Assembly (NCBI GenBank): GCA_963730005.1 | Contig: CAVSPO010000023.1 | Location: 124,001-188,000 of the forward strand | Origin: CAVSPO01 sp963730005 | Lineage (GTDB): Bacteria > Actinomycetota > Actinomycetes > Propionibacteriales > Propionibacteriaceae | DNA length: 64,000 bases | Direction: 5' to 3' | In this document: piece by piece, positions 23,627 to 32,741 of the stretch | Position numbering within the stretch: position 1 is the stretch's first letter | Layout of the letters: each line of letters starts with the position of its first letter | Notes under the pieces: generated by a model | Told to the model about the DNA's origin: nothing | Database searches by the model: none | What the model saw: only the letters and a program-made list of their open reading frames with translations | Program-made: the position numbers and the translations under genes

Positions 23627-24511
23627 TTGGCCACCAGGGCTGAATGGATTGAGGGTGCGCGGCTGCGCACGCTGTTCACCGGCGCCGCGCCGGTGGTGGC
23701 GGGCACCGCGATCGCGGTCTGGGAACAGTCCTTCCGGCCGGTGAACGCCCTGCTGTGCCTCGTGGTGGCGCTCGCGATGCAGGTGGGCGCCAACTACGCC
23801 AATGACTACTCCGACGGCATCCGCGGCTCCGACGACCAGCACCGGGTGGGGCCACAGAGACTGGTCGGTTCCGGTGCCGCCACTGCACAGGCGGTCAGGC
23901 GGGCCGCCGTCGGCTCCTTCGTCGTCGCCTGCCTGGCCGGGCTCGGGTTGGTTGTGATCACGGGGCACTGGTGGCTGGTGGGCGTGGGAATCGCCTGTGT
24001 GCTGGCCGCCTGGTTCTACACCGGAGGTAGTAACCCGTACGGCTACCGGGGCCTTGGTGAGGTGTTCGACTTCATCTTCTTCGGGCTGGTGGCCGTTTGT
24101 GGAACCACCTACGTGCAGGCCGACCGGGTGACGCTGGCCTCGGTGTTTGCCGGAATTTCGATGGGGGTGCTCAGCATGGCCATCCTCACCTGCAACAATC
24201 TCCGCGACATCGACGGTGACCGGCTGGTCGGAAAGATGACGCTGGCCACCCGGCTGGGCGACCAGGCCACTCGACGCGTGTTCGCCCTCTACTGCGCCAT
24301 CGCGCTCCTCGGGTTCTTCGCGGTGTCGGGCCTGACCAGCTGGTGGGCCCTGCTCGGTCTGGTGGCGCTGACCCGACTGGTCCCCGCTGCCCGGCTGGTG
24401 CTCGACGGCACCCGGGGGATGCCGTTGGTGAAGGCCATCAAGTACGTCGGTCAGGGGCAGCTGCTCGGCGCGCTGGGCATGCTGGTGGGGCTGGCCGGCT
24501 CGATGCAGTAG
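23627..24511 (+). CDS. menA: 1,4-dihydroxy-2-naphthoate polyprenyltransferase
   Basis: Attaches the polyprenyl chain to DHNA to make demethylmenaquinone at the membrane. 294 residues from a TTG start with GAGAGGA 6 bases upstream; homologues begin ATRAEWIEGARLRTL. Both Asp-rich motifs of the UbiA family are present: NYANDYSDGIRGSDD near residue 60 and NNLRDIDGDRLVGKMTLA near 195. About eight to nine membrane helices. MenG and the menaquinone reductase-like flavoprotein are within 8 kb, and the probable side-chain synthase follows nuoN. Convergent with the nuclease gene, 10 bases apart. Confidence 0.95.
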   Translation: MATRAEWIEGARLRTLFTGAAPVVAGTAIAVWEQSFRPVNALLCLVVALAMQVGANYANDYSDGIRGSDDQHRVGPQRLVGSGAATAQAVRRAAVGSFVVACLAGLGLVVITGHWWLVGVGIACVLAAWFYTGGSNPYGYRGLGEVFDFIFFGLVAVCGTTYVQADRVTLASVFAGISMGVLSMAILTCNNLRDIDGDRLVGKMTLATRLGDQATRRVFALYCAIALLGFFAVSGLTSWWALLGLVALTRLVPAARLVLDGTRGMPLVKAIKYVGQGQLLGALGMLVGLAGSMQ

Positions 24512-24521
24512 CGGGCTCCGT

Positions 24522-26252
24522 TCAGCTGTCGAGGGTGCGCAGCCAGTCACGCAGTGTCAGGGTGGCTCGCACGTCATCCTCGTTGTAGGCGAGCACCCGT
24601 TCGGCTGCCTCGCTGCGTGTCTGCGGGTCGGCGCCGTGCACCGCGTCGCGGAACCAGCGTTGGGAGTTCAGCCCGCCCGGGTCGTCGTCTCGCCACTGGA
24701 AGCCGGGGTCGGCGCAGGCCACCACCTTGAGCCCGAGCCCGTTGGCGCCGAAGAAATGCCGTCGCATCACCGTGAACAGGTCGACGAAGCGATCGTCAAG
24801 CTCAGCGGCCATGCGTTCGATCAGCAGGTCATGCGAGATGCGGGCCAGCTTGCGCACATGCACTGCCTCGTAGTCGGAGTAGTGGTACACGAGGGTGTCC
24901 GGATTGGCGTCCAGCATCTGCCCCAGCCACTCGGCCGCTTCCCGGGCCAGGGCGATCTCGCCCTCGTCGTCCAGGTCCTCGAAACGCACGAAGGCCTTGT
25001 AGTACGGCTCCGCGCCGGATGCGACGTCGCGCACCAGAAAACCCCACAGGTAGGTGCGTTCGGTGGCTGAGGTTTCGATGTCGAAGTCGATCTCGACCGC
25101 GGGGGCGGGCAACACGATGGGTGAGTCGTCGACACGTTCCAGCTCGACTCCAGTGTGCAACAGCCTGGCTCTTCGGGCCGCCAACCGTGCCCGCTCCTCG
25201 GCGCTGTCGCGGTGCGTCACCCCGGGCAGGTACCGGGGCAGCAGCTCGTCCAGGTCGGCGAGGGCCAGGTCGTGCACCGTAGTGACGCCCAGGTTGCGCA
25301 GCGCGCTGACCTCGCGCACGTCGAGGCGGGACTTCTCGATCAGCAGGCTCAGATCATCCTCGTCCAGCAGGGAGCGGCAGGACTGCCACCAATCGCAGTG
25401 GCTGCACTCGCGGACGACGATGGGCGAGACCATCGGTGCTGGATCGTCCGGCGCACCGGTGCGCCGTTGAGCGACACTGGCCACTTTGACCCTGAAGGCA
25501 TGCTCGTGGTCGTAACGCTCCAGTGGGGCACGGCAGACCCAGCCGTCCGGGCGGGTGCGCGAGAAGGTCCGGATCATCCTGGCCCGTAGCTCGACCCAGC
25601 AGATCGCGTGCGTCCCGCCGGTCTGCTGCCAGCTGTCGGTGCCGATCAATCCGGCAGTCGGCTGGCCGCCCGAGCTCCAGCCCAGCGCCTCGAGCTGGCG
25701 CCAGTAGTGCGCCATCTGGAGCAGATCTGCCTCGCGCGAAGCGCGAACGCTCAGCCCGTCAACGCTGATCGAGTCGGTGTGGTGGGGGCGCTGCAGGCTG
25801 CTGATCTGCAGTGGGCTCTGGCTGGTGTGGCGACGCTCGACGATCTTGTGCCGTTTGGCTTCCACCGGCAGGTAGCCGGGGTTTCCGTCCGGGCGGTCAA
25901 CGTCGCGGATCAAAACGTCCGGGTGCCCGCTGCGGTGCCCCTCGGGATCCACCGGCAAGCTGGGTGACAAGATGACCGGGACACCGGCGCGCACCACCTC
26001 GGCAGTGGCGGATTCCCGCTCCGACCAGCTGGTCGCCTGCAGCGGACGCAGATCAGCCACCCAGGGGGTCAGCTCCGCCAGCATGTCCAGCAGGCTGTCC
26101 TCGAAGGCCTTGCCGGCGGCGAACAACTCGTGCAACGCCTCGTCGCCGGGCGTCGGCTTGATGATGGTGGCGTCATACCGGTTGTGCGTCTTGACGGGGC
26201 AGCTGCGGGCTGCATAGGCATCCAGGATGATCGGCCGGGCGCCAGGTGTCAT
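24522..26252 (-). CDS. TM0106-family RecB-like nuclease with Fe-S cysteines and RNase H-like domain
   Basis: 576 residues. The N-terminal PD-(D/E)XK nuclease has SGHPDVLI (metal Asp) and PVEAKRHK (ExK). Four cysteines, Cys18 and the distant CSHCDWWQSC group (Cys283, 286, 292), match the Cas4/AddB-type [4Fe-4S] staple that encloses a RecB nuclease. The C-terminal half has an RNase H-like 3'-5' exonuclease pattern: EIDFDIETSA, YHYSDYE and YNEDDVRATL. It probably acts on DNA ends in repair, but the family is not experimentally defined. The ATG at 26252 overlaps the menG stop (ATGA), so it is translated from the menG transcript; upstream in-frame codons lie inside menG. Confidence 0.88.
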   Translation of the reverse strand: MTPGARPIILDAYAARSCPVKTHNRYDATIIKPTPGDEALHELFAAGKAFEDSLLDMLAELTPWVADLRPLQATSWSERESATAEVVRAGVPVILSPSLPVDPEGHRSGHPDVLIRDVDRPDGNPGYLPVEAKRHKIVERRHTSQSPLQISSLQRPHHTDSISVDGLSVRASREADLLQMAHYWRQLEALGWSSGGQPTAGLIGTDSWQQTGGTHAICWVELRARMIRTFSRTRPDGWVCRAPLERYDHEHAFRVKVASVAQRRTGAPDDPAPMVSPIVVRECSHCDWWQSCRSLLDEDDLSLLIEKSRLDVREVSALRNLGVTTVHDLALADLDELLPRYLPGVTHRDSAEERARLAARRARLLHTGVELERVDDSPIVLPAPAVEIDFDIETSATERTYLWGFLVRDVASGAEPYYKAFVRFEDLDDEGEIALAREAAEWLGQMLDANPDTLVYHYSDYEAVHVRKLARISHDLLIERMAAELDDRFVDLFTVMRRHFFGANGLGLKVVACADPGFQWRDDDPGGLNSQRWFRDAVHGADPQTRSEAAERVLAYNEDDVRATLTLRDWLRTLDS

Positions 26253-26941
26253 GGGGCGACCGCGCGATGCAGGGCAACGATGCCGCCGCTCAGGTTGCGC
26301 CACTCCACCTGCTCCCAGCCGGCTGCACTGATCAGGTCGGCAAGCGCCTGCTGGTCGAACCAGGCCTGGATGGATTCGATCAGGTACTCGTAGCCCACCG
26401 GGTTGGAGCTCAATCTGGCCACCCGGGGCAGCATCTGGTCGAGGTAGAACCCGTAGACGGCCCGCCAGGGCTTCCAGGTGGGGGTGGAGAATTCGCACAC
26501 GACCAGACGTCCGCCGGGGCGCGTGACCCGCCGCAACTCTCGCAGGCCGGCCAGCGTGTCCGCCACGTTGCGCAGCCCGAAACTGATCGTGACCGCGTCG
26601 AAGGCGTCGTCACGGTAAGGCAGGGCAAGGGCATCGCCCGCCACGAAGGTGAGCTGCGGCTCACGTCGCTTGCCGACCTGCAGCATCCCCATCGACAGGT
26701 CGGTGGGGAACACCGCCGCGCCCGCCTCGGCGAACGGCCTCGAGGAGGTGCCGGTGCCGGCAGCAAGGTCGAGCACGGTCTCGCCAGGCTCGGCGGCGAC
26801 GGCGCGCACCACCTCACGTCGCCACGCCCGGTCCTGCCCCAGACTCAGCAGGTCGTTCAGCAGGTCGTAGCGGTCTGCCAACTCGTCGAACATCTCGGCG
26901 ACATCAGCAGCTTTCTTGGCAAGGGTGGCGCGGCGTGGCAC
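26249..26941 (-). CDS. menG: Demethylmenaquinone methyltransferase
   Basis: Methylates demethylmenaquinone to menaquinone using S-adenosylmethionine, the last step of the pathway. 230 residues. The UbiE/MenG start pattern ATLAKKAADVAEMFDELADR and the SAM-binding VLDLAAGTGTSS, FPTDLSMGML and FGLRNVADTLAGLRELRRV segments are clear. The GTG at 26941 is chosen to match homologues (VPRRATL...); an ATG at 26959 in frame would add six residues. It overlaps the downstream nuclease gene by 4 bases and is divergent from the ABC exporter. Confidence 0.95.
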   Translation of the reverse strand: MPRRATLAKKAADVAEMFDELADRYDLLNDLLSLGQDRAWRREVVRAVAAEPGETVLDLAAGTGTSSRPFAEAGAAVFPTDLSMGMLQVGKRREPQLTFVAGDALALPYRDDAFDAVTISFGLRNVADTLAGLRELRRVTRPGGRLVVCEFSTPTWKPWRAVYGFYLDQMLPRVARLSSNPVGYEYLIESIQAWFDQQALADLISAAGWEQVEWRNLSGGIVALHRAVAP

Positions 26942-27124
26942 GTGCCTACATTGCCACATCCGGGCGACACACCAGGACTGGCCGCCGGTCCTGCCCCCTG
27001 GCAGCGCCGAGGTGGACGTCGATGCGGGGCTCGGGCAGCGTGGGCGGTCGCTGCCGGCAGGGCGCAGCCGCCGAGTGGATCGCGGTACGGTCCGGGTCGG
27101 GCACGAGTTGCGCCGCGTAGGACA

Positions 27125-27814
27125 ATGGTGGGCGTGTCCAAACGCGAAACGGTGCTGTCGGTCGATGGTCTGACCAAGAAGTACGGGAACAACGTCATCA
27201 TCGACAACTTCAGCCTGCAGGTCCGCGCCGGTGAGGCCGTCGCACTGATCGGGCGAAACGGCTCTGGCAAGTCGACCGTGCTGAAATGCATCGTCGGCTC
27301 CCAGCGCCCCACCGAGGGCAGCATCACCGTGCTCGGACTGAAGATGACCGAGACCGACCCTGAGGTGCGCCGCAATGTGGCGACCGTGGTGGACGATCTG
27401 GACTTCTTCCCCGACCTGTCGGTGGTCGAGCATCTTGACCTGCTGGCCCGCGCGCACGGCGTCATCGACCCGGACCCGGTGGTGGACGCCCTGCTGCACG
27501 AGGTGCAGTTGGTGCCGCAGTCCGCCCAGTTGCCGAGCACGCTTTCCAGCGGACAGCGTCGGCGGCTGGCACTGGCGACTGCGTTCGTGCGACCCAAGCG
27601 GTTGCTGGTGCTCGACGAGCCTGAACAACGGCTCGACGTGGAGGGTGTCGAATGGCTGGGCAGGCGACTCAAGGCCGACCTGGACGACGGGCTGGCCATC
27701 GTGTTGGCCAGCCACGAGCCCACGCTGGTCAACGCGATCGGTGCGCGGATCGTCCGCATCGGGGGGGCGTCGACGTCCGACGAGTCCCAGTCGGAGCGCG
27801 AGCAACTCGCATGA
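27125..27814 (+). CDS. ABC transporter ATP-binding protein
   Basis: 229 residues. Walker A ALIGRNGSGKST, signature LSSGQRRRLALA, Walker B LLVLDEPEQRLD and switch His in VLASHEP. The nonstandard DEPEQRLD segment (usually DEPTxGLD) is typical of exporter ATPases paired with DUF6297-type membrane proteins. The ATG at 27125 is used; a GTG at 27134 is possible. It overlaps the membrane-partner gene by ATGA, so the two form an exporter of unknown substrate. Confidence 0.93.
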   Translation: MVGVSKRETVLSVDGLTKKYGNNVIIDNFSLQVRAGEAVALIGRNGSGKSTVLKCIVGSQRPTEGSITVLGLKMTETDPEVRRNVATVVDDLDFFPDLSVVEHLDLLARAHGVIDPDPVVDALLHEVQLVPQSAQLPSTLSSGQRRRLALATAFVRPKRLLVLDEPEQRLDVEGVEWLGRRLKADLDDGLAIVLASHEPTLVNAIGARIVRIGGASTSDESQSEREQLA

Positions 27815-29631
27815 GCGACGCCAACTTTCTTCGGGTGGGTTTCGAAGACCAGGGGGTGGTCGACGAACGCCAGCTCAAGCTGCTCGTGCGCGACTGGCGC
27901 AAGGGCCGCGCCACGCGCAGCATCTGGGATGTGTTGACGGACGGCTACGTCTGGCTGTTCAGCGTCACCATCATCGTCGCCATGATCGTCAGCGGACTGC
28001 TGCAGGCGCAGCGCAGCTCCGCCGGGTGCACCACCGTGGGCTGCGTCACTGCCCGTGACCTGACGCCGTGGCTGATGGTGGCCGGCTCGCTGTTGGTCAC
28101 CCTCACGCTGTCCAGGCTGTTTGGCCCTGTCGTGGCCAGCTCCGCCGAGGGTTTCTGGATGATGGACGCTCCGCTGCGCCGATCCCGACTGTTGCAGGGG
28201 AGGCTGTGGGGCATCGTGGCGGGCACTGGTGCCCTGGGTGCTGTGCTGGGAGCCCTGGTCTCGATGGTGACGGGGTCCGACCTGGGCGAGATCGCCCTGT
28301 GGGCGGCTGCCACCGGTCTGTGTACCGCCGCCATGACTTCGTTGGCGGCGGCCGAACAGGGCCTCGGCCGGGTCGGCGTGATCGACGTCCTGAGGACGTT
28401 CTTCGGCGTCGTGACCGTCGTGGTGCTGCTGGGCGTGATCGGCACGGGTCTGGGCTGGATCACCCTTCCCGTCGTCACCCTGGTGTCTGCGGGACTGTCG
28501 CAACTGGTGATGGCGGTGGCCGCAGTGGTGCTGGCGGTCAGTGCAGTGGTGGCACGCCGGCACCTCGACGGCATTGCCCGTGCCCGACTGGTCAGCGGCG
28601 GCTCCCTGCTGGGCAGCATGCAGGGTGCGGCCTTCGCGCTTGATTTCGCGCTCATGCGCGACATCCTGCTGGACCGTCGCTGGTACGAGGTGGGTCACGT
28701 CAAGGTGGCTCGCGGGGGCGAGGCCGGGCTGGGGGCACTGCGCTGGCGTGAATTGCAGCGACTGCGCCGAAACCCGCGCCCACTGGCGATGTTCGTGGTG
28801 GCACTGGTGGTGCCCTACGCGTTGGCGACCCTCGGCATGGGCCGGCTGGTGTCGACGCTGTCGGCGTTGGTGTTGCTGTTCGTCCTGATCCCGTTCTTCG
28901 ACTCGTTGCGCATCCTGACCAGGGACAAGGGGCTGGCCCGCTGCTTCCCGTTCAGCACCAGCGAACTTCGCGACGCCGTGACGATTCTGCCGCTGCTGGC
29001 AGCCATCGGCTGGGGTGTGTTGGCCGCGCCGGCCTTCCTGCTGGGCCGAGACGACATGCTCAATCCGATCGGGATCCTGAACGCCCTGCTGTTCGGAGTG
29101 ACGACCGGAGCCGCAGGCGGACTGGGTGCGATGCGTTGGGTCAGCGCTTCGTCGCCGGACTACAACCTGCCCATGGTGGCCACCGGGGCGGGCGCGTTGC
29201 CTCCAGGGCTGCTGGTCAACCTCACCCGCGGACTCGACATCGTGGCTGTCGTCACGCTGCCGCTACTGGTGGGCTGGAACCCCTGGATCGCGGTGGTGCT
29301 GGCCGGTATTCTCTGGGCGATGTTGCGCAGCAACGGGATCAACCGCGAGGAGCTCTTCGAGGCCAGTGCCCAGAGCAGACGCGAGCTGGAGGAAGCTCAG
29401 GAAGCCTCCCGTGGCAAGCCCAAGCAGAAGATCGTGGTGCCGCGCTCCAGCCCCGCCGGCAAGGCGGCCTCCTCCAGCCCCGCCGGCAAGGCGGCTTCCG
29501 CTGGGGCGTCGGCATCCGGCAAGCCGGTCGCCGGCACGGCTCAGCCACCGGCACGATCGGCGAAGCCGCGAGCAAGCCAGGCCAGGAAGGGCAAGGGCAG
29601 CCCACCGGCACCGCGGAAAAGAAAGAAGTAG
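27811..29631 (+). CDS. DUF6297-like ABC exporter membrane protein
   Basis: 606 residues. A short cytoplasmic head (VDERQLKLLVRDWRKGRATRS) is followed by about twelve hydrophobic segments, the arrangement of DUF6297 proteins that follow an ABC ATPase in actinobacteria. From about residue 515 the tail is disordered and very rich in Lys, Ala, Ser and Pro, with SSPAGKAA repeated in tandem (an imperfect 24-bp DNA duplication), ending in PPAPRKRKK. The family match is from memory. Coupled to the ATPase by ATGA overlap; the aminotransferase follows 50 bases later. Confidence 0.78.
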   Translation: MSDANFLRVGFEDQGVVDERQLKLLVRDWRKGRATRSIWDVLTDGYVWLFSVTIIVAMIVSGLLQAQRSSAGCTTVGCVTARDLTPWLMVAGSLLVTLTLSRLFGPVVASSAEGFWMMDAPLRRSRLLQGRLWGIVAGTGALGAVLGALVSMVTGSDLGEIALWAAATGLCTAAMTSLAAAEQGLGRVGVIDVLRTFFGVVTVVVLLGVIGTGLGWITLPVVTLVSAGLSQLVMAVAAVVLAVSAVVARRHLDGIARARLVSGGSLLGSMQGAAFALDFALMRDILLDRRWYEVGHVKVARGGEAGLGALRWRELQRLRRNPRPLAMFVVALVVPYALATLGMGRLVSTLSALVLLFVLIPFFDSLRILTRDKGLARCFPFSTSELRDAVTILPLLAAIGWGVLAAPAFLLGRDDMLNPIGILNALLFGVTTGAAGGLGAMRWVSASSPDYNLPMVATGAGALPPGLLVNLTRGLDIVAVVTLPLLVGWNPWIAVVLAGILWAMLRSNGINREELFEASAQSRRELEEAQEASRGKPKQKIVVPRSSPAGKAASSSPAGKAASAGASASGKPVAGTAQPPARSAKPRASQARKGKGSPPAPRKRKK

Positions 29632-29681
29632 CAGCAGCCATGGATAATGACGGGGAACAAGGCCGGAACGAGGGAGACACG

Positions 29682-30896
29682 ATGGTGAAGTATGAGCAGG
29701 CGACGCGGCTCAAGGGCGTCCACTATGACGTGCGTGGGACCAACATGGTCGAAGCCCAGCGGATGGAAGCCCAGGGCGCACACGTCATCAAGCTCAACGT
29801 CGGAAACGTTGCTGCCTTCGGTTTCCGCACCCCGGAGTCCATGGTTCGAAGCGTGGTGACGCACATGCCCGAGTGTGAGGGCTACTCCGACGCCCGCGGC
29901 ATCTACTCCGCGCGCACCGCCGTGATGAACTTCTACCAGGCCGCGGGTCTGGAGGTGGACATCGACCAGGTGTGGCTCGGCAATGGCGTGTCCGAGCTGA
30001 TCTCCATGGTGCTGCAGGCGCTGGTCAATCCTGGCGATGAGATCCTGGTGCCCGCCCCCGATTACCCGTTGTGGACAGCCCAGGTGACGCTCACCGGGGG
30101 GCAGGCCGTGCACTACCTGTGCGACGAGGAGGACGGTTGGGAGCCCGATCTGGTCGACCTGGAGTCCAAGGTGTCCGAGCGCACTCGGGCGATCGTCCTG
30201 ATCAACCCGAACAACCCGACTGGCGCCGTCTACAGCCACCAGAAGCTGCAGCGCATCGTCGACATCGCCCGCCAGCACAACCTGATTCTGCTCAGCGACG
30301 AGATCTACGAGAAGGTCATCTATTCGGGCACCTTCGAACACACCGCCTCGCTGGCCGGTTCCGACATCCTGACCTTGACGTTCAGCGGACTGTCCAAGGC
30401 CTATCGGGCCTGTGGATACCGGGCCGGCTGGCTGGTGGTGACCGGCCCGCTCGACCAGGCGGAGAGCCTCCTGGAGGGCATCACGCTGCTGGCGAACATG
30501 CGAATGTGTTCCAACGTGTTCGGCCAGCATGCGATCCAGACGGCGCTGGGCGGCTACCAGTCGATCGACGACCTGGTGCGCCCGGGTGGGCGCTTCTACG
30601 ACCAGCTGATGTTCGCCCATGAGGAGCTGGTGAAGATCCCCGGGGTGACCTGCCAGCCGGCCAAGGGCGCGCTCTACCTGTTTCCCAAGCTCGATCCGCA
30701 GATGTATCCCATCACGGACGACGACGCCTGGGCACTGGACCTGTTGCGCCGCAAGAGGCTGCTGGTGAGCCACGGCACCGGTTTCAACTGGCCGCGTCCC
30801 GACCACTTCCGGCTGGTGGCGCTGCCCAAGGAGCATGAGCTCGGGGAAGCCGTCAACCGGCTGCGCAGCTATCTGGCCGAGACGCGAGTCGGCTGA
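29682..30896 (+). CDS. alaT: Class I/II PLP-dependent aminotransferase, AlaT-like
   Basis: 404 residues. Probably glutamate-pyruvate (alanine) transaminase. The PLP lysine is Lys239 in FSGLSKAYRACG; NPNNPTGAVY, LLSDEIYEKV and the C-terminal FNWPRPDHFRLV (substrate-carboxylate Arg) are typical of the AlaA/AlaT group. The ATG at 29682, 5-6 bases after GGGAG, fits homologues (VKYEQATRLKGVHYDVRG); an in-frame ATG at 29640 has no good ribosome-binding site. Possibly co-transcribed with the upstream ABC exporter genes but functionally unrelated to them. Confidence 0.92.
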   Translation: MVKYEQATRLKGVHYDVRGTNMVEAQRMEAQGAHVIKLNVGNVAAFGFRTPESMVRSVVTHMPECEGYSDARGIYSARTAVMNFYQAAGLEVDIDQVWLGNGVSELISMVLQALVNPGDEILVPAPDYPLWTAQVTLTGGQAVHYLCDEEDGWEPDLVDLESKVSERTRAIVLINPNNPTGAVYSHQKLQRIVDIARQHNLILLSDEIYEKVIYSGTFEHTASLAGSDILTLTFSGLSKAYRACGYRAGWLVVTGPLDQAESLLEGITLLANMRMCSNVFGQHAIQTALGGYQSIDDLVRPGGRFYDQLMFAHEELVKIPGVTCQPAKGALYLFPKLDPQMYPITDDDAWALDLLRRKRLLVSHGTGFNWPRPDHFRLVALPKEHELGEAVNRLRSYLAETRVG

Positions 30897-30954
30897 CCGA
30901 TCCGGGGGAATGCCCCTAGACTGACGCGCAGCCGCAACCAGAGTCAGGAGTTCC

Positions 30955-32304
30955 ATGTCCGCACCGCCCGCCCAGCGCCGTCCGCGCGGGCCGCGGGCTT
31001 CGGATGGTGGTGCGGGTGTGCAGGACGAACAAACCCTCGACGAGCAGTCGCTGCAGGCGCAGGTCATCGTCGTCGGCGCCGGGCCGGGGGGTGCCGCAAC
31101 CGCGATCACGCTCGCACGGCGTGGGGTTGACGTCCTGCTGCTGGACAAGGCTGCCTTCCCTCGCGAGAAGATCTGTGGCGATGGCCTGACCCCACGCGCA
31201 GTGCGGATGCTGATCCGCCTTGGCGTCGACGTCAGCGTCGAGGCCGGCTGGGCGCGCAACCGCGGTCTGCGGATCCACGGCGGTGGTGGCCAGCCGTTCG
31301 AGCTGGCCTGGCCACAGCTGGCGCAGTACCCGGACTTCGGCCTGGTGTGCCGTCGCTCCGTCTTCGACGACCTCATGGCAGGCCATGCCGTGGCCGCCGG
31401 CGCCCGGCTGATCACCGGCGCACAGGTCACCGAGCCGTTGCGCGATGAGCGGTCCGGACGGATCACGGGTGTGCGCACTGCCTCGGGACGGCGGTACTCG
31501 GCGCCCATCGTGGTGGCTGCGGACGGTAATCCCAGTCGTTTGGGTCGGGCGATGGGGCTGGCACGAAATCCTCGCCGTCCGCTCGGAGTGGCGGTGCGCA
31601 GCTACTTCGCGAGCGATCGCAGCGACGATGACCACATCGAGAGCTGGCTGGAACTGTGGGACGGTGAGCCGGGCAAGTCCAACCTGCTGCCCGGCTACGG
31701 CTGGGTGTTCCCGGCAGGCGATGGCACCGTCAACGTCGGGTTGGGCACCTTGAACAGCAGCAAGCGGTTCGAACACATCGACCATCGCGACCTGTTGCGA
31801 CGCTGGGTCAGCGCTGCAGCGCCCGAGCTGGGGCTGCATGCTGACCAGATGCTCGAGCCCATCCGGGGAGCTGCGCTGCCGATGGCGTTCAGCAGTCAGC
31901 CCGCGTATCGCGACGGCCTGCTGTTGGTCGGGGACGCCGGCGGTATGGTGAGCCCGTTCAACGGTGAAGGCATCAGCTACGCGATGGAGGCCGGCGAGTT
32001 GGCGGCTGACGCCATTGGCGAAGCCCTCGGGCGTGGGGTGTCGACGGCGGCCGCAGAGAAGGCGCTGCAGGGTTACCCGGTGGCTTTGGCGTCGAAGTTC
32101 GGTGGTTATTACCGGCTCGGCACCATTTTCGTCAAGTTGATCGGCAACCCGGCGATAATGCACGCCTGCACCACCTACGGGCTGCCGCGCAAACGGCTCA
32201 TGCAGCTGGTGCACAAACTGTTGGGCAATTTGACGGACAGCAGCGGAGGCGACGTCGATGACCACATCATCAACGCACTTTCGTCTGTTTCGCCGCGGCT
32301 GTAA
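30955..32304 (+). CDS. Geranylgeranyl-reductase family flavoprotein, menaquinone reductase (MenJ)-like
   Basis: 449 residues. FAD-binding VIVVGAGPGGAATAITLARR near residue 37, the family segment FPREKICGDGLTPRAV, and the second FAD motif LLVGDAGGMVSPFNGEGI near 325. These enzymes reduce isoprenoid double bonds; the actinobacterial member MenJ saturates one unit of the menaquinone side chain to tune its redox function. Its place between menA/menG and nuoA supports that role. About 35 N-terminal residues are disordered. An ATG start is used; it lies 58 bases after the aminotransferase. Confidence 0.88.
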   Translation: MSAPPAQRRPRGPRASDGGAGVQDEQTLDEQSLQAQVIVVGAGPGGAATAITLARRGVDVLLLDKAAFPREKICGDGLTPRAVRMLIRLGVDVSVEAGWARNRGLRIHGGGGQPFELAWPQLAQYPDFGLVCRRSVFDDLMAGHAVAAGARLITGAQVTEPLRDERSGRITGVRTASGRRYSAPIVVAADGNPSRLGRAMGLARNPRRPLGVAVRSYFASDRSDDDHIESWLELWDGEPGKSNLLPGYGWVFPAGDGTVNVGLGTLNSSKRFEHIDHRDLLRRWVSAAAPELGLHADQMLEPIRGAALPMAFSSQPAYRDGLLLVGDAGGMVSPFNGEGISYAMEAGELAADAIGEALGRGVSTAAAEKALQGYPVALASKFGGYYRLGTIFVKLIGNPAIMHACTTYGLPRKRLMQLVHKLLGNLTDSSGGDVDDHIINALSSVSPRL

Positions 32305-32373
32305 GAACCGGACAACTGCGAGACAATGAAGCCGCCGTGTTCGGGCAGGCACAGGTAAGGAGAGGTGACGGCA

Positions 32374-32733
32374 ATGAACGCCTACGTTCCCATCATTGCA
32401 ATGGTGGTGTTGGCCACCGTGTTCGTTGCGGTCGCCATCGCATTGAGTGTCGTGGTGGGTCCTCGGCGATACAACCGCACCAAGTACGACTCCTTCGAGT
32501 GTGGGCTGGAGCCCACCCCCCAGCCCGACGGTGGCGGTCGGTTCTCCGTGAAGTACTACATCACGGCGATGCTCTTCATTGTCTTTGATATCGAGATCGT
32601 GTTTCTGTATCCATGGGCGGTCGCCTTTGACAGCCTCGGCACTTTCGCCGTGGTCGAGATGATCCTGTTCGTTGCGACGGTGTTCGTCGCTTACTTCTAC
32701 GTGCTGCGTCGTGGCGGCCTGGACTGGGACTGA
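32374..32733 (+). CDS. nuoA: NADH-quinone oxidoreductase subunit A
   Basis: First gene of a complete 14-gene complex I operon (nuoA to nuoN, 32374-47853). 119 residues with three membrane helices; the family loop RYNRTKYDSFECGLEPT is present, and FSVKYYITAMLFIVFDIEIV holds the conserved Asp/Glu helix. The ATG at 32374 is preferred because AAGGAGA lies 10 bases upstream; a GTG at 32365 is too close to it. The operon probably starts in the 69 bases after the reductase gene. Confidence 0.97.
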   Translation: MNAYVPIIAMVVLATVFVAVAIALSVVVGPRRYNRTKYDSFECGLEPTPQPDGGGRFSVKYYITAMLFIVFDIEIVFLYPWAVAFDSLGTFAVVEMILFVATVFVAYFYVLRRGGLDWD

Positions 32734-32741
32734 GGTAACTG

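Noticed and set aside
26857..28698. Minus-strand open frame of about 610 codons opposite the ABC exporter genes
   Set aside because: Composition is unlike protein (repeated His/Gln runs, no motif), and the plus strand carries a clear ATPase and membrane partner here.
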